Shown: positions 48,421 to 57,607 of the stretch, in pieces
How the letters are laid out: every line of letters starts with the position of its first letter
Numbering within the stretch: the stretch's first letter is position 1
Source of the DNA: Helicobacter ibis
GTDB taxonomy: Bacteria; Campylobacterota; Campylobacteria; Campylobacterales; Helicobacteraceae
NCBI RefSeq assembly: GCF_027859255.1
Contig: NZ_JAQHXR010000001.1
Location: 186,001 to 250,000, forward strand
Reading direction: 5' to 3'
Length of the DNA: 64,000 bases
Made by a program: the position numbers and the translations under genes
The notes under the pieces: model-generated
The model's database searches: none
Told to the model about the DNA's origin: nothing
The model's input: the letters and a program-made list of their open reading frames with translations, nothing else

Positions 48421-49654
48421 TATATCAATTACAACCTATAATAGATCGAGGCTTTTAAAGAGGTGTTTGGAATCTGTAAGAAGACAAAGTTTTAGCGACT
48501 ATGAAGTTTTGATATTAGATGATTGCTCTAGTGATGATACAAGTGAAGTTGTAAAGGAATTTACAAAAGATACAAGGTTTAGATACATAAAGTATGAAAA
48601 GAATCTTGGCTGGGGAGATAAGGTAGTAAATGAAGCACAAAATAAAGGATATTATAATGGTGATTTTGTGTGGTTGTTTTCTGATGATGAGTATATGTAT
48701 GGAGAAGATTCTTTAAGGCTTGTAGCAGAGGCATTAAATAAACATAAAGATACCGATTTTGTAGCAATTGACTATGGTTTTGCTTATGAAGATATTGAAG
48801 CATTTGATTATGGGTATAACGATCCTTTGCCAGAGACTTTTTTATATGATGAATTATCACAAAAACAAAAAGAAATTCTGAGCACAAAACACAAAGTTAT
48901 TTATTCTAAGGAATTTTTAGATAGAGAGAGACCATTTTTTAATGGAAATTTTAATAGCAAAAATGATGTTTGCTGTGAAGTTGATTATGAAAGATTATTT
49001 AAAGTTGCAAAAATGGCATATGTGAGTGGTGCGGTGCAAATTTTTGGCATTACAGAAAATGCAAGAACAAAATATTTAGACTTTTATAACTGGATAGTAG
49101 CCACAGGACAGACTTCAGCGCTAGCAGATACAAAGAAAGAATGTCATAGACTGCTAAAACTGCATTATAGTAGCTCTTATCCATTGTGTTTGAACGCATT
49201 TTTTTCATGGGGTGGAGATGGATTGGCTGATACTTTGGCAGAATTTTATGGTAGAGATGATTTTTCTAGTGTTGTTAGGAAGTTTGCACAAATTTATAAA
49301 GATGCTTTTCAAGATACTTTGTATGAGTATTATTCTAAATTTAATAATATGCTACCAACTCTAAAAGAAAGACAAGAAGCAATACAAAATGCTAAAAATA
49401 TTGTCTTATATCCTCATACACACTATACAAAAGATATAAAAAAATACTTAGAAGCTAAAGGTAAAAATATTCTCTTTGTAGCAGATGATTATAAAGAAGG
49501 ATATAAAAGGTTTGATGATGTCATAGGGAGTGAAGCTGACTTGGTGTTTATAAGCAGTGGGCACCCTAGAATTGTTTGGAATATGTTAAATAAATTTAAA
49601 GATTCTAAAATCAAAGTTGTGACTTTATTATTGAAAGATGAAAGTTATAAATGA
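48413..49654 (+). CDS. GT2 family glycosyltransferase with C-terminal accessory domain
   Basis: This 413-residue protein is a paralogue of the gene at 28327, with the same length and plan. The GT2 domain shows SITTYNRSRLLKRCLESV, ILDDCSSDDTSEVV and FSDDE. The extra C-terminal domain from about residue 325 (NIVLYPHTHYTKDIKKYL, NILFVADDYKEGYKRFDD, ISSGHPRIV) is even more similar between the two copies than the catalytic part. No repeat tract interrupts it. Confidence 0.86.
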   Translation: MISISITTYNRSRLLKRCLESVRRQSFSDYEVLILDDCSSDDTSEVVKEFTKDTRFRYIKYEKNLGWGDKVVNEAQNKGYYNGDFVWLFSDDEYMYGEDSLRLVAEALNKHKDTDFVAIDYGFAYEDIEAFDYGYNDPLPETFLYDELSQKQKEILSTKHKVIYSKEFLDRERPFFNGNFNSKNDVCCEVDYERLFKVAKMAYVSGAVQIFGITENARTKYLDFYNWIVATGQTSALADTKKECHRLLKLHYSSSYPLCLNAFFSWGGDGLADTLAEFYGRDDFSSVVRKFAQIYKDAFQDTLYEYYSKFNNMLPTLKERQEAIQNAKNIVLYPHTHYTKDIKKYLEAKGKNILFVADDYKEGYKRFDDVIGSEADLVFISSGHPRIVWNMLNKFKDSKIKVVTLLLKDESYK

Positions 49655-50820
49655 TATATTTTATCATTGATGTAATGCGTAAAGGCGGTGGAGCACAAAA
49701 GGTGCTATCAATCATGCTACCACATTTGAAAGATAGAGTAGAGTTAATAGTCTTAAAAAGAACAGAAAATCTACTTGAGATTCCTAGCATAAAGACACAC
49801 TATATCCTAGAGAGCGAGAGTGAAGCACTGCTTCCAAATAGCTTTCTTATCTTAGATAAAATCACACAAATTGCAAAAGATTCCACACTTTTGGTGTCGT
49901 TTATGGATTTTATTACTGGGTATTGCACTTCTCTTTCTTCACAGATTTTAAAGGTGCCTTATTATTGCTTTGTGCGTTGTGAGCCTAGCTTTGTAGAAGA
50001 TTCATTTCCACAGGCATATATTAATCACAAGCTATATGAATTAACACTGCAAAATGCACTAAAAGTTGTGTGTAACTCTAGTAGCTCTTGTAATGATGTT
50101 ATAACAAATTTTGGTGTGGCAAAAGATAGAGTAGAGCTTTTGTATAACCCCATAGATACGCAAAGTATAGACAGATTAAAAAATGAAGAATTTACTTTTA
50201 ATAAAAAAGAAGGAGAGATTTTTTGCGTTGCAGTTGGTAGGCTTCATGCACAGAAAAATTATAAAACTTTACTAGAATCTTTTAAGCTACTGCAAGATGA
50301 AGATTCTAGCTTTCATCTTTATATCTTAGGCGATGGAGAGCAAAGAGGAGAGCTAGAAGAGTATATTTTGCAAAATAATTTAAAAAACATCACTCTTTGT
50401 GGCTTTCAAAAAAACATTTATGTTTTTTTGAAACATGCTGATATTTTTATCCATGCCTCATTATCCGAGGGCTTCCCCAATGTGCTTTTGGAAGCTGCGT
50501 ATTTAAAAAAGCCATTGGTTTTATCTGATATTCCTGTGCATAGAGAGATATTTTGTGAAGATTCTTCTGTGTTTTTTGAATCTAGTAGTGCATTGTTGTT
50601 AAAGGAAGGCATAAAAAAAGCCCATATAAACAAAGATGCTCTAGTTACAAACACAGAAGGAGCGATACAAAAATATCTGCAAAATGGCTTTTTTGAAAAA
50701 TTAGATGATATTTTTAAAGTGCATTGGGGAAGCCCTCGTATAATGAGGCATGGATCGCCAAAAGTCGCATTGGGGAAGCCCTCGGATAATGAGGCAATGG
50801 ATAAAAATATGGGGCAATAA
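49651..50820 (+). CDS. GT4 family glycosyltransferase with an aberrant repeat-derived tail
   Basis: This 389-residue GT-B glycosyltransferase has the family features KGGGAQKVLSIM near the start, VAVGRLHAQKNYKTLLESF and the donor-site motif HASLSEGFPNVLLEAAYLKKP. The last 30 or so residues (from HWGSPRIMRHGSP to MDKNMGQ) do not look like a GT4 ending; they are encoded by two inverted copies of the gene's own SEGFPNV region (see the repeats). TAA is followed directly by the ATG of the next gene. Confidence 0.85.
   Translation: MIYFIIDVMRKGGGAQKVLSIMLPHLKDRVELIVLKRTENLLEIPSIKTHYILESESEALLPNSFLILDKITQIAKDSTLLVSFMDFITGYCTSLSSQILKVPYYCFVRCEPSFVEDSFPQAYINHKLYELTLQNALKVVCNSSSSCNDVITNFGVAKDRVELLYNPIDTQSIDRLKNEEFTFNKKEGEIFCVAVGRLHAQKNYKTLLESFKLLQDEDSSFHLYILGDGEQRGELEEYILQNNLKNITLCGFQKNIYVFLKHADIFIHASLSEGFPNVLLEAAYLKKPLVLSDIPVHREIFCEDSSVFFESSSALLLKEGIKKAHINKDALVTNTEGAIQKYLQNGFFEKLDDIFKVHWGSPRIMRHGSPKVALGKPSDNEAMDKNMGQ
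50441..50482 (+). repeat. Inverted repeat, internal arm
   Basis: This 42-base segment codes for the IFIHASLSEGFPN part of the GT4 active site. Its reverse complement occurs at 50768-50810, differing by one inserted base, and over 32 bases at 50722-50753 with one mismatch. Confidence 0.9.
50722..50753 (-). repeat. Inverted repeat, first tail copy
   Basis: 31 of 32 bases match the reverse complement of 50451-50482. It encodes part of the odd GT4 C-terminus. Confidence 0.9.
50768..50810 (-). repeat. Inverted repeat, second tail copy
   Basis: This matches the reverse complement of 50441-50482 with a single extra A. It stands in direct repeat with the copy at 50722 and ends ten bases before the next gene. 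Confidence 0.9.
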
Positions 50821-52548
50821 ATGTGTGCGATTGTCGGAATTTATGGAGAAAATAGTAATCTTAGCACATTAGATTCAATGCTTGAAGCACTTAAGAATCG
50901 TGGGCTTGATTGTAGATATAAAAAAGATTTTGGAATCTTTAAAGCAGGTATGAATCGCCTAAGTATCAATGATATAGAAGGTGGGATTCAGCCATTTTCT
51001 AATAAGAATTCTGATATTTTTGTGTTTTTTAATGGGGAGATTTATAACCATAAGGCTTTAAGAGAAGATCTACAAAAAGATGGCATAGGCTTTAGTACAA
51101 CTTGTGATGGAGAGGTGCTACCATACTTGTATGAGAAGTATGGAAGTGATTGTTTCTCACGGCTTGATGGTATGTTTGCAATCTGTGTGTATGAGGCAAA
51201 AAGTAAAAAAATAATCCTAGCAAGAGATAGCATGGGAGAGAAGCCACTTTATTATTATAAAGATTCTGCTGGTTTTGCTTTTAGCTCACTTATTGCACCT
51301 TTAAAAAAGATAGCAAATGTGAGCTTGAATAAAAAGGCTATTTGGGATTATTTTACCTTTGGATTTATACCTGAGAGCAAGTGCATTTATAATGAAATTT
51401 GTGTTGTGCCACGAGGTGGGGTGTTAGAATTTTGTAATGGTGAGATAGAAATTAAGCATTTTAGCCCTAAAGTTTCTAAGATAGATTTTAGTAAAGATTT
51501 AGTTACGCTTACAAGGGAGATTGTTAGCAAAAGTGTAGAGGATAGATTGCTTAGCGATTGCAAGGTAGGAGCATTTTTAAGCGGTGGGCTAGATAGTTCT
51601 ATTGTGTGTGTATTAGCTAGAGATAAATTGGAGCAATCTTTTAATATTTCTTTTTTGGATGATTTTGATCCTTATTGCTCCTTTGCTAATGAGGGTGAGT
51701 ATGCTAAGGAAGTTGCGAAGTTTTTAGGGCTTAATCATACTGAAGTTAAGGTTGGTTCTAGTGAATTTTTAAATGTTTTAGATGATTTTATAGATTCTAT
51801 TGATCAGCCTTTTGGGGTTGTATCTGGTATTGGGGTTAAAATTATCGCTAGAATTGCTAAAGAACAAGGTATCAAAGTATTGCTTAGTGGAGATGGTGCT
51901 GATGAGCTATTTGGGGGATATGCTTGGTATCCAAAGCTTTGCTTTAATAATCCAAAATTTATAACAAAAGAAAAGCCAAAAGGTTGGCATTATTATGCAT
52001 TTGAGAGTGAGAAAAGGGCTTTTTGTGGAGAGTTTTTTGATAAACCATATAGTTCTTTAGGACATTTTCCTTATTTAGATTTTAAAGAAATTGCCCCGCT
52101 TGATTGTATTAACTTTGATAGAGAGTTTTATTTGAAAAACGAAATGATGATGAAGCTTGATAGAATGACTATGAGTGAGGGAGTGGAGGGGAGAGCTTGT
52201 TTTGTCTCTCCTAGCATTGTGAAGTTTTGTAAAGATCTTAGCTATGAGATTTTACTTAAAAATGGCACAAAATGGTTGCTAAAAGAGGCTTTTAGAGATT
52301 CTTTACCGCTTAATATTATAGAGAGGGAGAAACATGGATTTAATCCACCTATTGATTATTGGATGCAAACTTCTTGGAAGGGGCTATTAGACGAGGTTTT
52401 AAGCCCACAAAATAGCCTTGTCCTAAATGGAATTATAAAAAGCAGAGAGGATTTTTATAGTGTGATAGAAAGAAGGCAAGTTGGTTTTGGGAATATCGGA
52501 TTTTTCGTGCTTACTCTTGGAATGTGGCTTGATAGGGAGAGAATATGA
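50821..52548 (+). CDS. Asparagine synthetase-like glutamine amidotransferase (2 of 3)
   Basis: This 575-residue protein has Cys2 (MCAIVGIYGE), FNGEIYNHKALRED, RDSMGEKPLYYY and the PP-loop FLSGGLDSSIV, with LLSGDGADELFGGYAWYP. Like its two paralogues it likely amidates a carboxyl group on a sugar or sugar nucleotide of this locus, though asparagine synthesis cannot be excluded. It is in frame with no repeat tract, and overlaps the next gene by four bases. Confidence 0.87.
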   Translation: MCAIVGIYGENSNLSTLDSMLEALKNRGLDCRYKKDFGIFKAGMNRLSINDIEGGIQPFSNKNSDIFVFFNGEIYNHKALREDLQKDGIGFSTTCDGEVLPYLYEKYGSDCFSRLDGMFAICVYEAKSKKIILARDSMGEKPLYYYKDSAGFAFSSLIAPLKKIANVSLNKKAIWDYFTFGFIPESKCIYNEICVVPRGGVLEFCNGEIEIKHFSPKVSKIDFSKDLVTLTREIVSKSVEDRLLSDCKVGAFLSGGLDSSIVCVLARDKLEQSFNISFLDDFDPYCSFANEGEYAKEVAKFLGLNHTEVKVGSSEFLNVLDDFIDSIDQPFGVVSGIGVKIIARIAKEQGIKVLLSGDGADELFGGYAWYPKLCFNNPKFITKEKPKGWHYYAFESEKRAFCGEFFDKPYSSLGHFPYLDFKEIAPLDCINFDREFYLKNEMMMKLDRMTMSEGVEGRACFVSPSIVKFCKDLSYEILLKNGTKWLLKEAFRDSLPLNIIEREKHGFNPPIDYWMQTSWKGLLDEVLSPQNSLVLNGIIKSREDFYSVIERRQVGFGNIGFFVLTLGMWLDRERI

Positions 52549-53642
52549 GAAATATCTTAATACTAGCAGACCTCACAAGTCCTCTTATGAAACCAAGAAT
52601 TTTAATGCTAAAGGATTTGCCTTATAGAAAATATATTTTGCATAATGCAAATAATGTAGCTTTGAGCGAAGAGATTCTAAGTTCTTATGAGGGCTTTATA
52701 GTATTAGAACACCCAGAAATAGAATCTCTAAAGCTAAGGTATTTGTATAGCTTTTTTTATACTTTGTATCTACTAGTAAAATTAAACCCAAAATTAATAG
52801 TCGTGCATTGGGCATCACGCTTGTATCAAAATCTCCTTCTAGCACTCTTTGGAAAGAGGGTTATCGTCCATACTATGGGTGGAGAGATAAACAAAGAAGA
52901 AGATTGCTATGGAAAGAAGCAGTTCTTTACCGGTATTTTGCTAAAGAATGCTAAAGTTGTTACAGGTAAGACACAGGTAATGAAGGATATTACTTTAAGT
53001 AATTTCCCCCTCTTAGATGAAAAAAAAATAAAGATTCTTAGTTTTGGTGTAGAGGATAGATTTTGTAACATCCCAAGCGATGATGAAAAAATAGAGCTAA
53101 AAATTAAACTTTTAGGTAAAAATTATAAAAATATCTTTTTTTCTATACGGACATTTAAAAAAATACATTTTCATAAAGAGATAATAAGTGCTTTTTTGGA
53201 AAACTATAAAAATAATGATGAAGCTTGTCTTATTGTTAGTGCTTTATCTTGTGAGAGTGATTATTTGCAAGAATGTGAGATGGAATTTGATTTGAAACAT
53301 CAAAAAAATATCAAACTTATAAATATTAAACATGAACAAATGCATGAGTTTTTACATATAAGTAATGCGATTTTATCATTAAAGAAATTTGATGGAATCT
53401 CTCAATCGATAATGGAAAGCTTGTGTGCTAGTGTATTTGTAATAGCAAGTGATATTAAAAACCATGCCATGCTCCTAAAACACAAGCAAAATTCGTATTT
53501 GATAAATGATTTTAAAGAGTTAAATGATGCTTTTTGTTTTGTTTTAAATAATAAATTCCAAAATATTGATAATGGAATGCTAAATAGAGAGTTGCAAAAA
53601 AAAGAATATTCAAGAATTCTAAAGGAGGAATTTAATGTATAA
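52545..53642 (+). CDS. GT-B fold glycosyltransferase (GT4-like)
   Basis: This 365-residue protein has a GT-B pattern: LNPKLIVVHWASRLYQNLLL and KRVIVHTMGGEIN in the N-terminal domain, KILSFGVEDRF at the hinge, and GISQSIMESLCASVFVIASD as the donor-site motif, with Glu at the expected place. HASNAI-like segments (LHISNAILSLKKFDG) fit GT4. It overlaps its neighbours by four and eight bases. The sugar is unknown. Confidence 0.75.
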   Translation: MRNILILADLTSPLMKPRILMLKDLPYRKYILHNANNVALSEEILSSYEGFIVLEHPEIESLKLRYLYSFFYTLYLLVKLNPKLIVVHWASRLYQNLLLALFGKRVIVHTMGGEINKEEDCYGKKQFFTGILLKNAKVVTGKTQVMKDITLSNFPLLDEKKIKILSFGVEDRFCNIPSDDEKIELKIKLLGKNYKNIFFSIRTFKKIHFHKEIISAFLENYKNNDEACLIVSALSCESDYLQECEMEFDLKHQKNIKLINIKHEQMHEFLHISNAILSLKKFDGISQSIMESLCASVFVIASDIKNHAMLLKHKQNSYLINDFKELNDAFCFVLNNKFQNIDNGMLNRELQKKEYSRILKEEFNV

Positions 53643-54613
53643 AGAACATGTAAAGATTCTTGCATGTCCAAAATGCAAGGGTAATTTGGAGTTGTTTGGT
53701 GAGGGCGAGTTTGTAGAAAATGGCTCTTTAGAGTGTAAAAAATGTAATGTGTCATATGAGATATTAAATGGGATTCCTAGATTTGTAGAATCTAGCAATT
53801 ATGCTGATAGCTTTGGCTTTGAGTGGAATATGCATAAAAAAACTCAATATGATAGTGCAAGTGGGGTAAGTGCTAGTAGGACTAGGTTTTATAAAGAAAC
53901 TAGATGGGAGAAGTGCGAGGGTGAGATTATCTTAGAGGCTGGTTGTGGTAGTGGGAGATTTACCCCTTATGCATTGGAACTGGTTGGGGATAGTGGGCTT
54001 GTGATTAGCTTTGATTATTCAAATGCAGTAGATGCAGCAAGTAATAAACCAAGCAAGAATCTTCTAAGGATTCAAGCAGATATTTTTAATCTACCTTTAA
54101 GAGATGAAAGTTGTGATAAATGCTTTTGTTTTGGGGTATTGCAACATACTCCAAGTGCAAAGAATGCTATAAAATCGCTAGTAAATTCTCTGCGGGGGGG
54201 GGGGGCAATTTGTATGTGATCATTATCCATTTAACAAAAATACTCCATTTAATACAAAATACTATGTGCGTCCTATTGCAAAATGGATTCCGCATAGGGC
54301 GTTGTATAACTTTGGCAAGAGGTATGTAGATTTTATGTGGCCTATATTTAAGTTTAACAGAAGATTCTTTTCACCATTCCGTGCAAATAGGCTTAATTGG
54401 AGACTTCTAATCCCTGATTATACTAGTGAAGGCTTAGATGAAGAAAAGCTAAAAGAGTGGGCTTATTTGGACTTTTTTGATATGTTATCTCCAAAATATG
54501 ATAGACCAATAAGAATGAAAACATTGTATAGATTTTTAGAAGAAGCAGGACTGGAGAATGTAGAGACAAATCCGGGCTATAATGGCTGGGAAGGAAGAGG
54601 TATAAAGAAATAG
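53635..54613 (+). CDS. Zinc-ribbon SAM methyltransferase, phase OFF
   Basis: The N-terminus carries a Trm112-like zinc ribbon (LACPKCKGNL and CKKCNVSYEI, LNGIPRF). Motif I is ILEAGCGSGRFTPYAL, followed by FDYSNAV and CFGVLQHTPSAKNA. Twelve G at 54194-54205 produce a stop at 54219; 11 would join QFVCDHYPFNKNTPF and give about 325 residues. The tail reads RPIRMKTLYRFLEEAGL. It fits methyltransferases of glycan loci; the target is unknown. Confidence 0.75.
54194..54205 (+). repeat. Coding poly-G tract (12 G), OFF
   Basis: The tract is at about codon 186 of the methyltransferase, set as TTCTCTGC-G12-CAATTT, read Ser-Leu-Arg-Gly. The ON length is 11 or 14. Confidence 0.96.
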
Positions 54614-54621
54614 GAAGTAAA

Positions 54622-56039
54622 ATGAGAAAGAAAATATTAATTTATGGTTATGGGTGGGTTGGAGAAAGTGCATATGATTTTTTTAGGTATTTTGGATTTG
54701 ATTGTAAAATAATAGATGATTTACTAGATTTTAGTGAGATTTCATTTTTTAATAGCGATTTTAGAATGGATGTTGATATTTTGGAGTTCGATTTTTACAT
54801 AGTTGCTATTTGTAACAAAAAAACTGCTATTTCTCTGAAAGAAAAATTAATTAGCATTGGGGTTGATGCAAATCAAATAAAAAATTTTTCAAATGATAAA
54901 TATAATAAAAATATGGAATATTTACTTGATGAGTATTTTATAGATTCAATTGACACGTTTTTAAATGATGAGTTCAGTTTAGATAGATTACATAATTCTT
55001 TAAAAAATGTTGTTTGTAAGCATTATGAAAATAAAAAAAGTAATAATTTGAAACATAGAAGACTTGAATTTGATAAAAAAAGTGATAAAGGAGTGTTTTC
55101 TAGTATTTTGCATACAGGATATAAGTCATCCAGTGGTAAGCCAATAATATACCCTGGATTTTATTCTTATTGTTCACATTATAAAGAAAGTGATAAAGAT
55201 TTTTATTTTATAGATAAACTTGATTTTGATTCTATAAGAAATAGGGATCCTAATGTAAAGTTTATAGCATGTTTTGGTAATAGTGCGTTACGAGTAGAAT
55301 ATTTACCAACAAGTGATAGTATTACTGCTAATATGCAAAGTATTTTGGATAAAGAATTTACAACAAAATATATAGTTGCAAATTTTGGTATTGGCTCCCA
55401 AGGAGTGTATGACCAATTGCTTACATTTAATGCTTTATGCTTTACATTGAAGCCAGATATAGTTCTTAGTTTTTTTGGTGGTACAGATTATAGGAATGGT
55501 GTCTATTGTTGTGATAGGTTAGTAAAACAGCATAAAATAGTTTATACACCAGAATCTTGGGAAGTGTCATATAAATCTGCTACAAATAGTTCCCTGCCAC
55601 TATTTAGAGAAATGTCAAAAATTAAAGATGGAAGTAATCCAAAAATTACTATGTATGATGTATTAGATAGTGTAAAAGTTAGATTGGCTCAGTTTAATTC
55701 ATATGTAGCTGCGGGGGGGGGGCTTTTTATGCTTTTATACAGCCACTTAGTATATGTAAATTAGAGCTTGGTGGTCAAGAAAAAGTATTGAGACAGCACG
55801 AGATGGATACTTATAGGGTTAACTATCCGTATTATAACTCCATAATAGATAGTATGAAATTATTTTTGGATGGAATTAATGGTATTGGATTTGATTTTGT
55901 CTATGATTTAAATGAAGTTACAAAATATAGCAAAGATGATATTTTTACAAATTTTTGGATTCATTGTAATGAGTTAGGTAATAAAATGGTGGCAAGAGAA
56001 GTTATTGAGTTTTTAAAAAATAAAGGAGAGTTATGTTGA
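54622..56039 (+). CDS. SGNH/GDSL-like protein with Rossmann-like N-terminus, phase OFF
   Basis: The first 100 residues (ILIYGYGWVGESAYDFF, KIIDDLLDFSE) resemble the Rossmann-like start of the neighbouring family. The central part has SGNH hydrolase features: FIACFGNSALRVE as block I, NFGIGSQGVYDQLL and DIVLSFFGGTDYRNG. Ten G at 55713-55722 cause a stop at 55764; 8 or 11 would add FYAFIQPLSICKLE and the terminal region with FTNFWIHCNELGNKMVA, which supplies the expected last catalytic block, about 472 residues. An acyl- or acetyl-esterase or transferase acting on glycan is inferred. Overlaps paralogue J by seven bases. Confidence 0.65.
55713..55722 (+). repeat. Coding poly-G tract (10 G), OFF
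   Basis: The tract is at about codon 364 of the SGNH-like gene, preceded by GTAGCTGC and followed by CTTTTT. Only the GC before the tract matches the cassette. The ON lengths are 8 or 11. Confidence 0.95.
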
Positions 56040-57607
56040 TTAAAAAAGCTTTTATATATCCAAATGATTCTTGTTCTAATGCGTTGGTTGCCATGTATAA
56101 AGATTTGCTTGGTGATTTTGAGGCGATATTTATAGATGACAGAGTGTGTGGCTCTAGTCTAAGTGAGAAGAGAGATGAAATTTTAAACTCATATATTCCA
56201 TTACTTGTATGTGCTGGTGAAGTTGGTGATATATTATTTGCTAAATGCAAGGAGAATGGTGTAAATGCTCTATGTGGTAGAGAATATGCCGCAAAACTAC
56301 TTGCACAAGAATTTAATAAATTATCTGCGGGGGGGGGGGATTTATCTAACTGCTTCTTTTTAGATACTAACTTTTTACATATTAAAGATATACGATTATT
56401 GCAACATTATTGCTACTTTTACTTTAGTTTTTCTCGCTTTATAGATAATGATATTTTATTGAAATTGAATTATCAAGTTCGAAATTTTTGTGAATGTTTA
56501 AGGGGGTTAATTGAAAAGAGCGGTTTTGATCTAAGTGTAACTAGTGGTGTGTGCCTAGATGTAAATAAATTAGTTAGTGTTCAAAGTTTGGCTTTGGATC
56601 AATTTTTGAAATCAAAAGCAATAGATACGACTTTGTTTTTTTGGGATTATGATTCATATGTTAAATTAGAAGATAAGTTGCAAAATACAAGGATAATTAT
56701 TGCTCCTTGGATACTATCTGACTATTTTACACCCAAAAAGCTTGTGTGGATGTATGGCAAGAATCGCCCAAGATTAAGAGATGAAAAAAGAATAGTTATC
56801 GGGGCTGGTCATAGTGTGTGTGAAGCATTTGATTATTGCCCTTTGACGATTAGTAGGGTTGATAAAATAGCAAGGGCAAATTTTCTAACTTTTGATTATT
56901 ATTTGGCTATTGACAAGCTTTCTTTTCAAGCCTTAAGCAATCTATTTAGAGAGTGCAACATACCTACTATACCGCTTGAAGCTGGCTCTCCATCACTAGA
57001 TAACAAAATAAAAGAAAATATAGCAAACTATGGAGCAGAATATTTTTATTATATACCAAAAAGCACAGAAATAAGCATGATAGTGGAAGTTATTAGAGTA
57101 TTTCTAAAGGCTGGTAGAAAGATAAGATTTCGTCCCCATATGAATATAGAATACCTTGATAATTATTCTTCAAGCAATATTTATAGACCGCTGGAGGAAT
57201 TTATGCAAAATGATAATTTTAGTATCGATAGAGCTCCTAAAATCACACAAGAATCTCTAGCTAGAGGCATAGTTATAACAGATACTTCATCTGTATCATA
57301 TAGTACTCCTTGGAGTTCTCTAAAACCTACTTTATTATTTGCACCAAATAAAAAAGAACATGATTTAAGGCAGGTAAGATATGGTTTTAGTTTTGCTAAT
57401 CCAACTTTACATAGAGTTGGTGATAGCGTGGAAACTCTCTTAAATGAAGGGTTGAAATTAGAAAAAGAGGTGCTAGAGCATGGTATGGAATTAAAAGAGA
57501 ACTTAAGAGAATATCGAAGTGAAAATATATATAATTTAGGAGTTTCACAACAAAAAATTGAAAAAATACTGCTTTTACTTTTAGAAAAAGCAGAGAGTTA
57601 TGTGTAG
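56033..57607 (+). CDS. TagF-like surface-glycan transferase, paralogue J, phase ON
   Basis: This is an intact 524-residue member. ATG follows AAGGAG. The start reads KKAFIYPNDSCSNALVAMY and IFIDDRVCGSSL; the 11 G tract is in frame as KLSAGGGDLSNCF. The body has IAPWILSDYF, IVIGAGHSVCEAFDYCPL, LEAGSPSLDNKI, IRFRPHMNIEYL and ITDTSSVSYSTPWSSLKP, then LRQVRYGFSFANPTLHRVG, and ends ENIYNLGVSQQKIEKI. It is closest to paralogue H. RPH plus TDTSS is the best visible support for a glycerophosphotransferase-like GT-B fold. Confidence 0.67.
   Translation: MLIKKAFIYPNDSCSNALVAMYKDLLGDFEAIFIDDRVCGSSLSEKRDEILNSYIPLLVCAGEVGDILFAKCKENGVNALCGREYAAKLLAQEFNKLSAGGGDLSNCFFLDTNFLHIKDIRLLQHYCYFYFSFSRFIDNDILLKLNYQVRNFCECLRGLIEKSGFDLSVTSGVCLDVNKLVSVQSLALDQFLKSKAIDTTLFFWDYDSYVKLEDKLQNTRIIIAPWILSDYFTPKKLVWMYGKNRPRLRDEKRIVIGAGHSVCEAFDYCPLTISRVDKIARANFLTFDYYLAIDKLSFQALSNLFRECNIPTIPLEAGSPSLDNKIKENIANYGAEYFYYIPKSTEISMIVEVIRVFLKAGRKIRFRPHMNIEYLDNYSSSNIYRPLEEFMQNDNFSIDRAPKITQESLARGIVITDTSSVSYSTPWSSLKPTLLFAPNKKEHDLRQVRYGFSFANPTLHRVGDSVETLLNEGLKLEKEVLEHGMELKENLREYRSENIYNLGVSQQKIEKILLLLLEKAESYV
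56329..56339 (+). repeat. Coding poly-G tract (11 G), ON
   Basis: The tract is at about codon 99 of paralogue J, set as TATCTGC-G11-ATTTAT, and is in the same place as in paralogue H. Confidence 0.96.
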
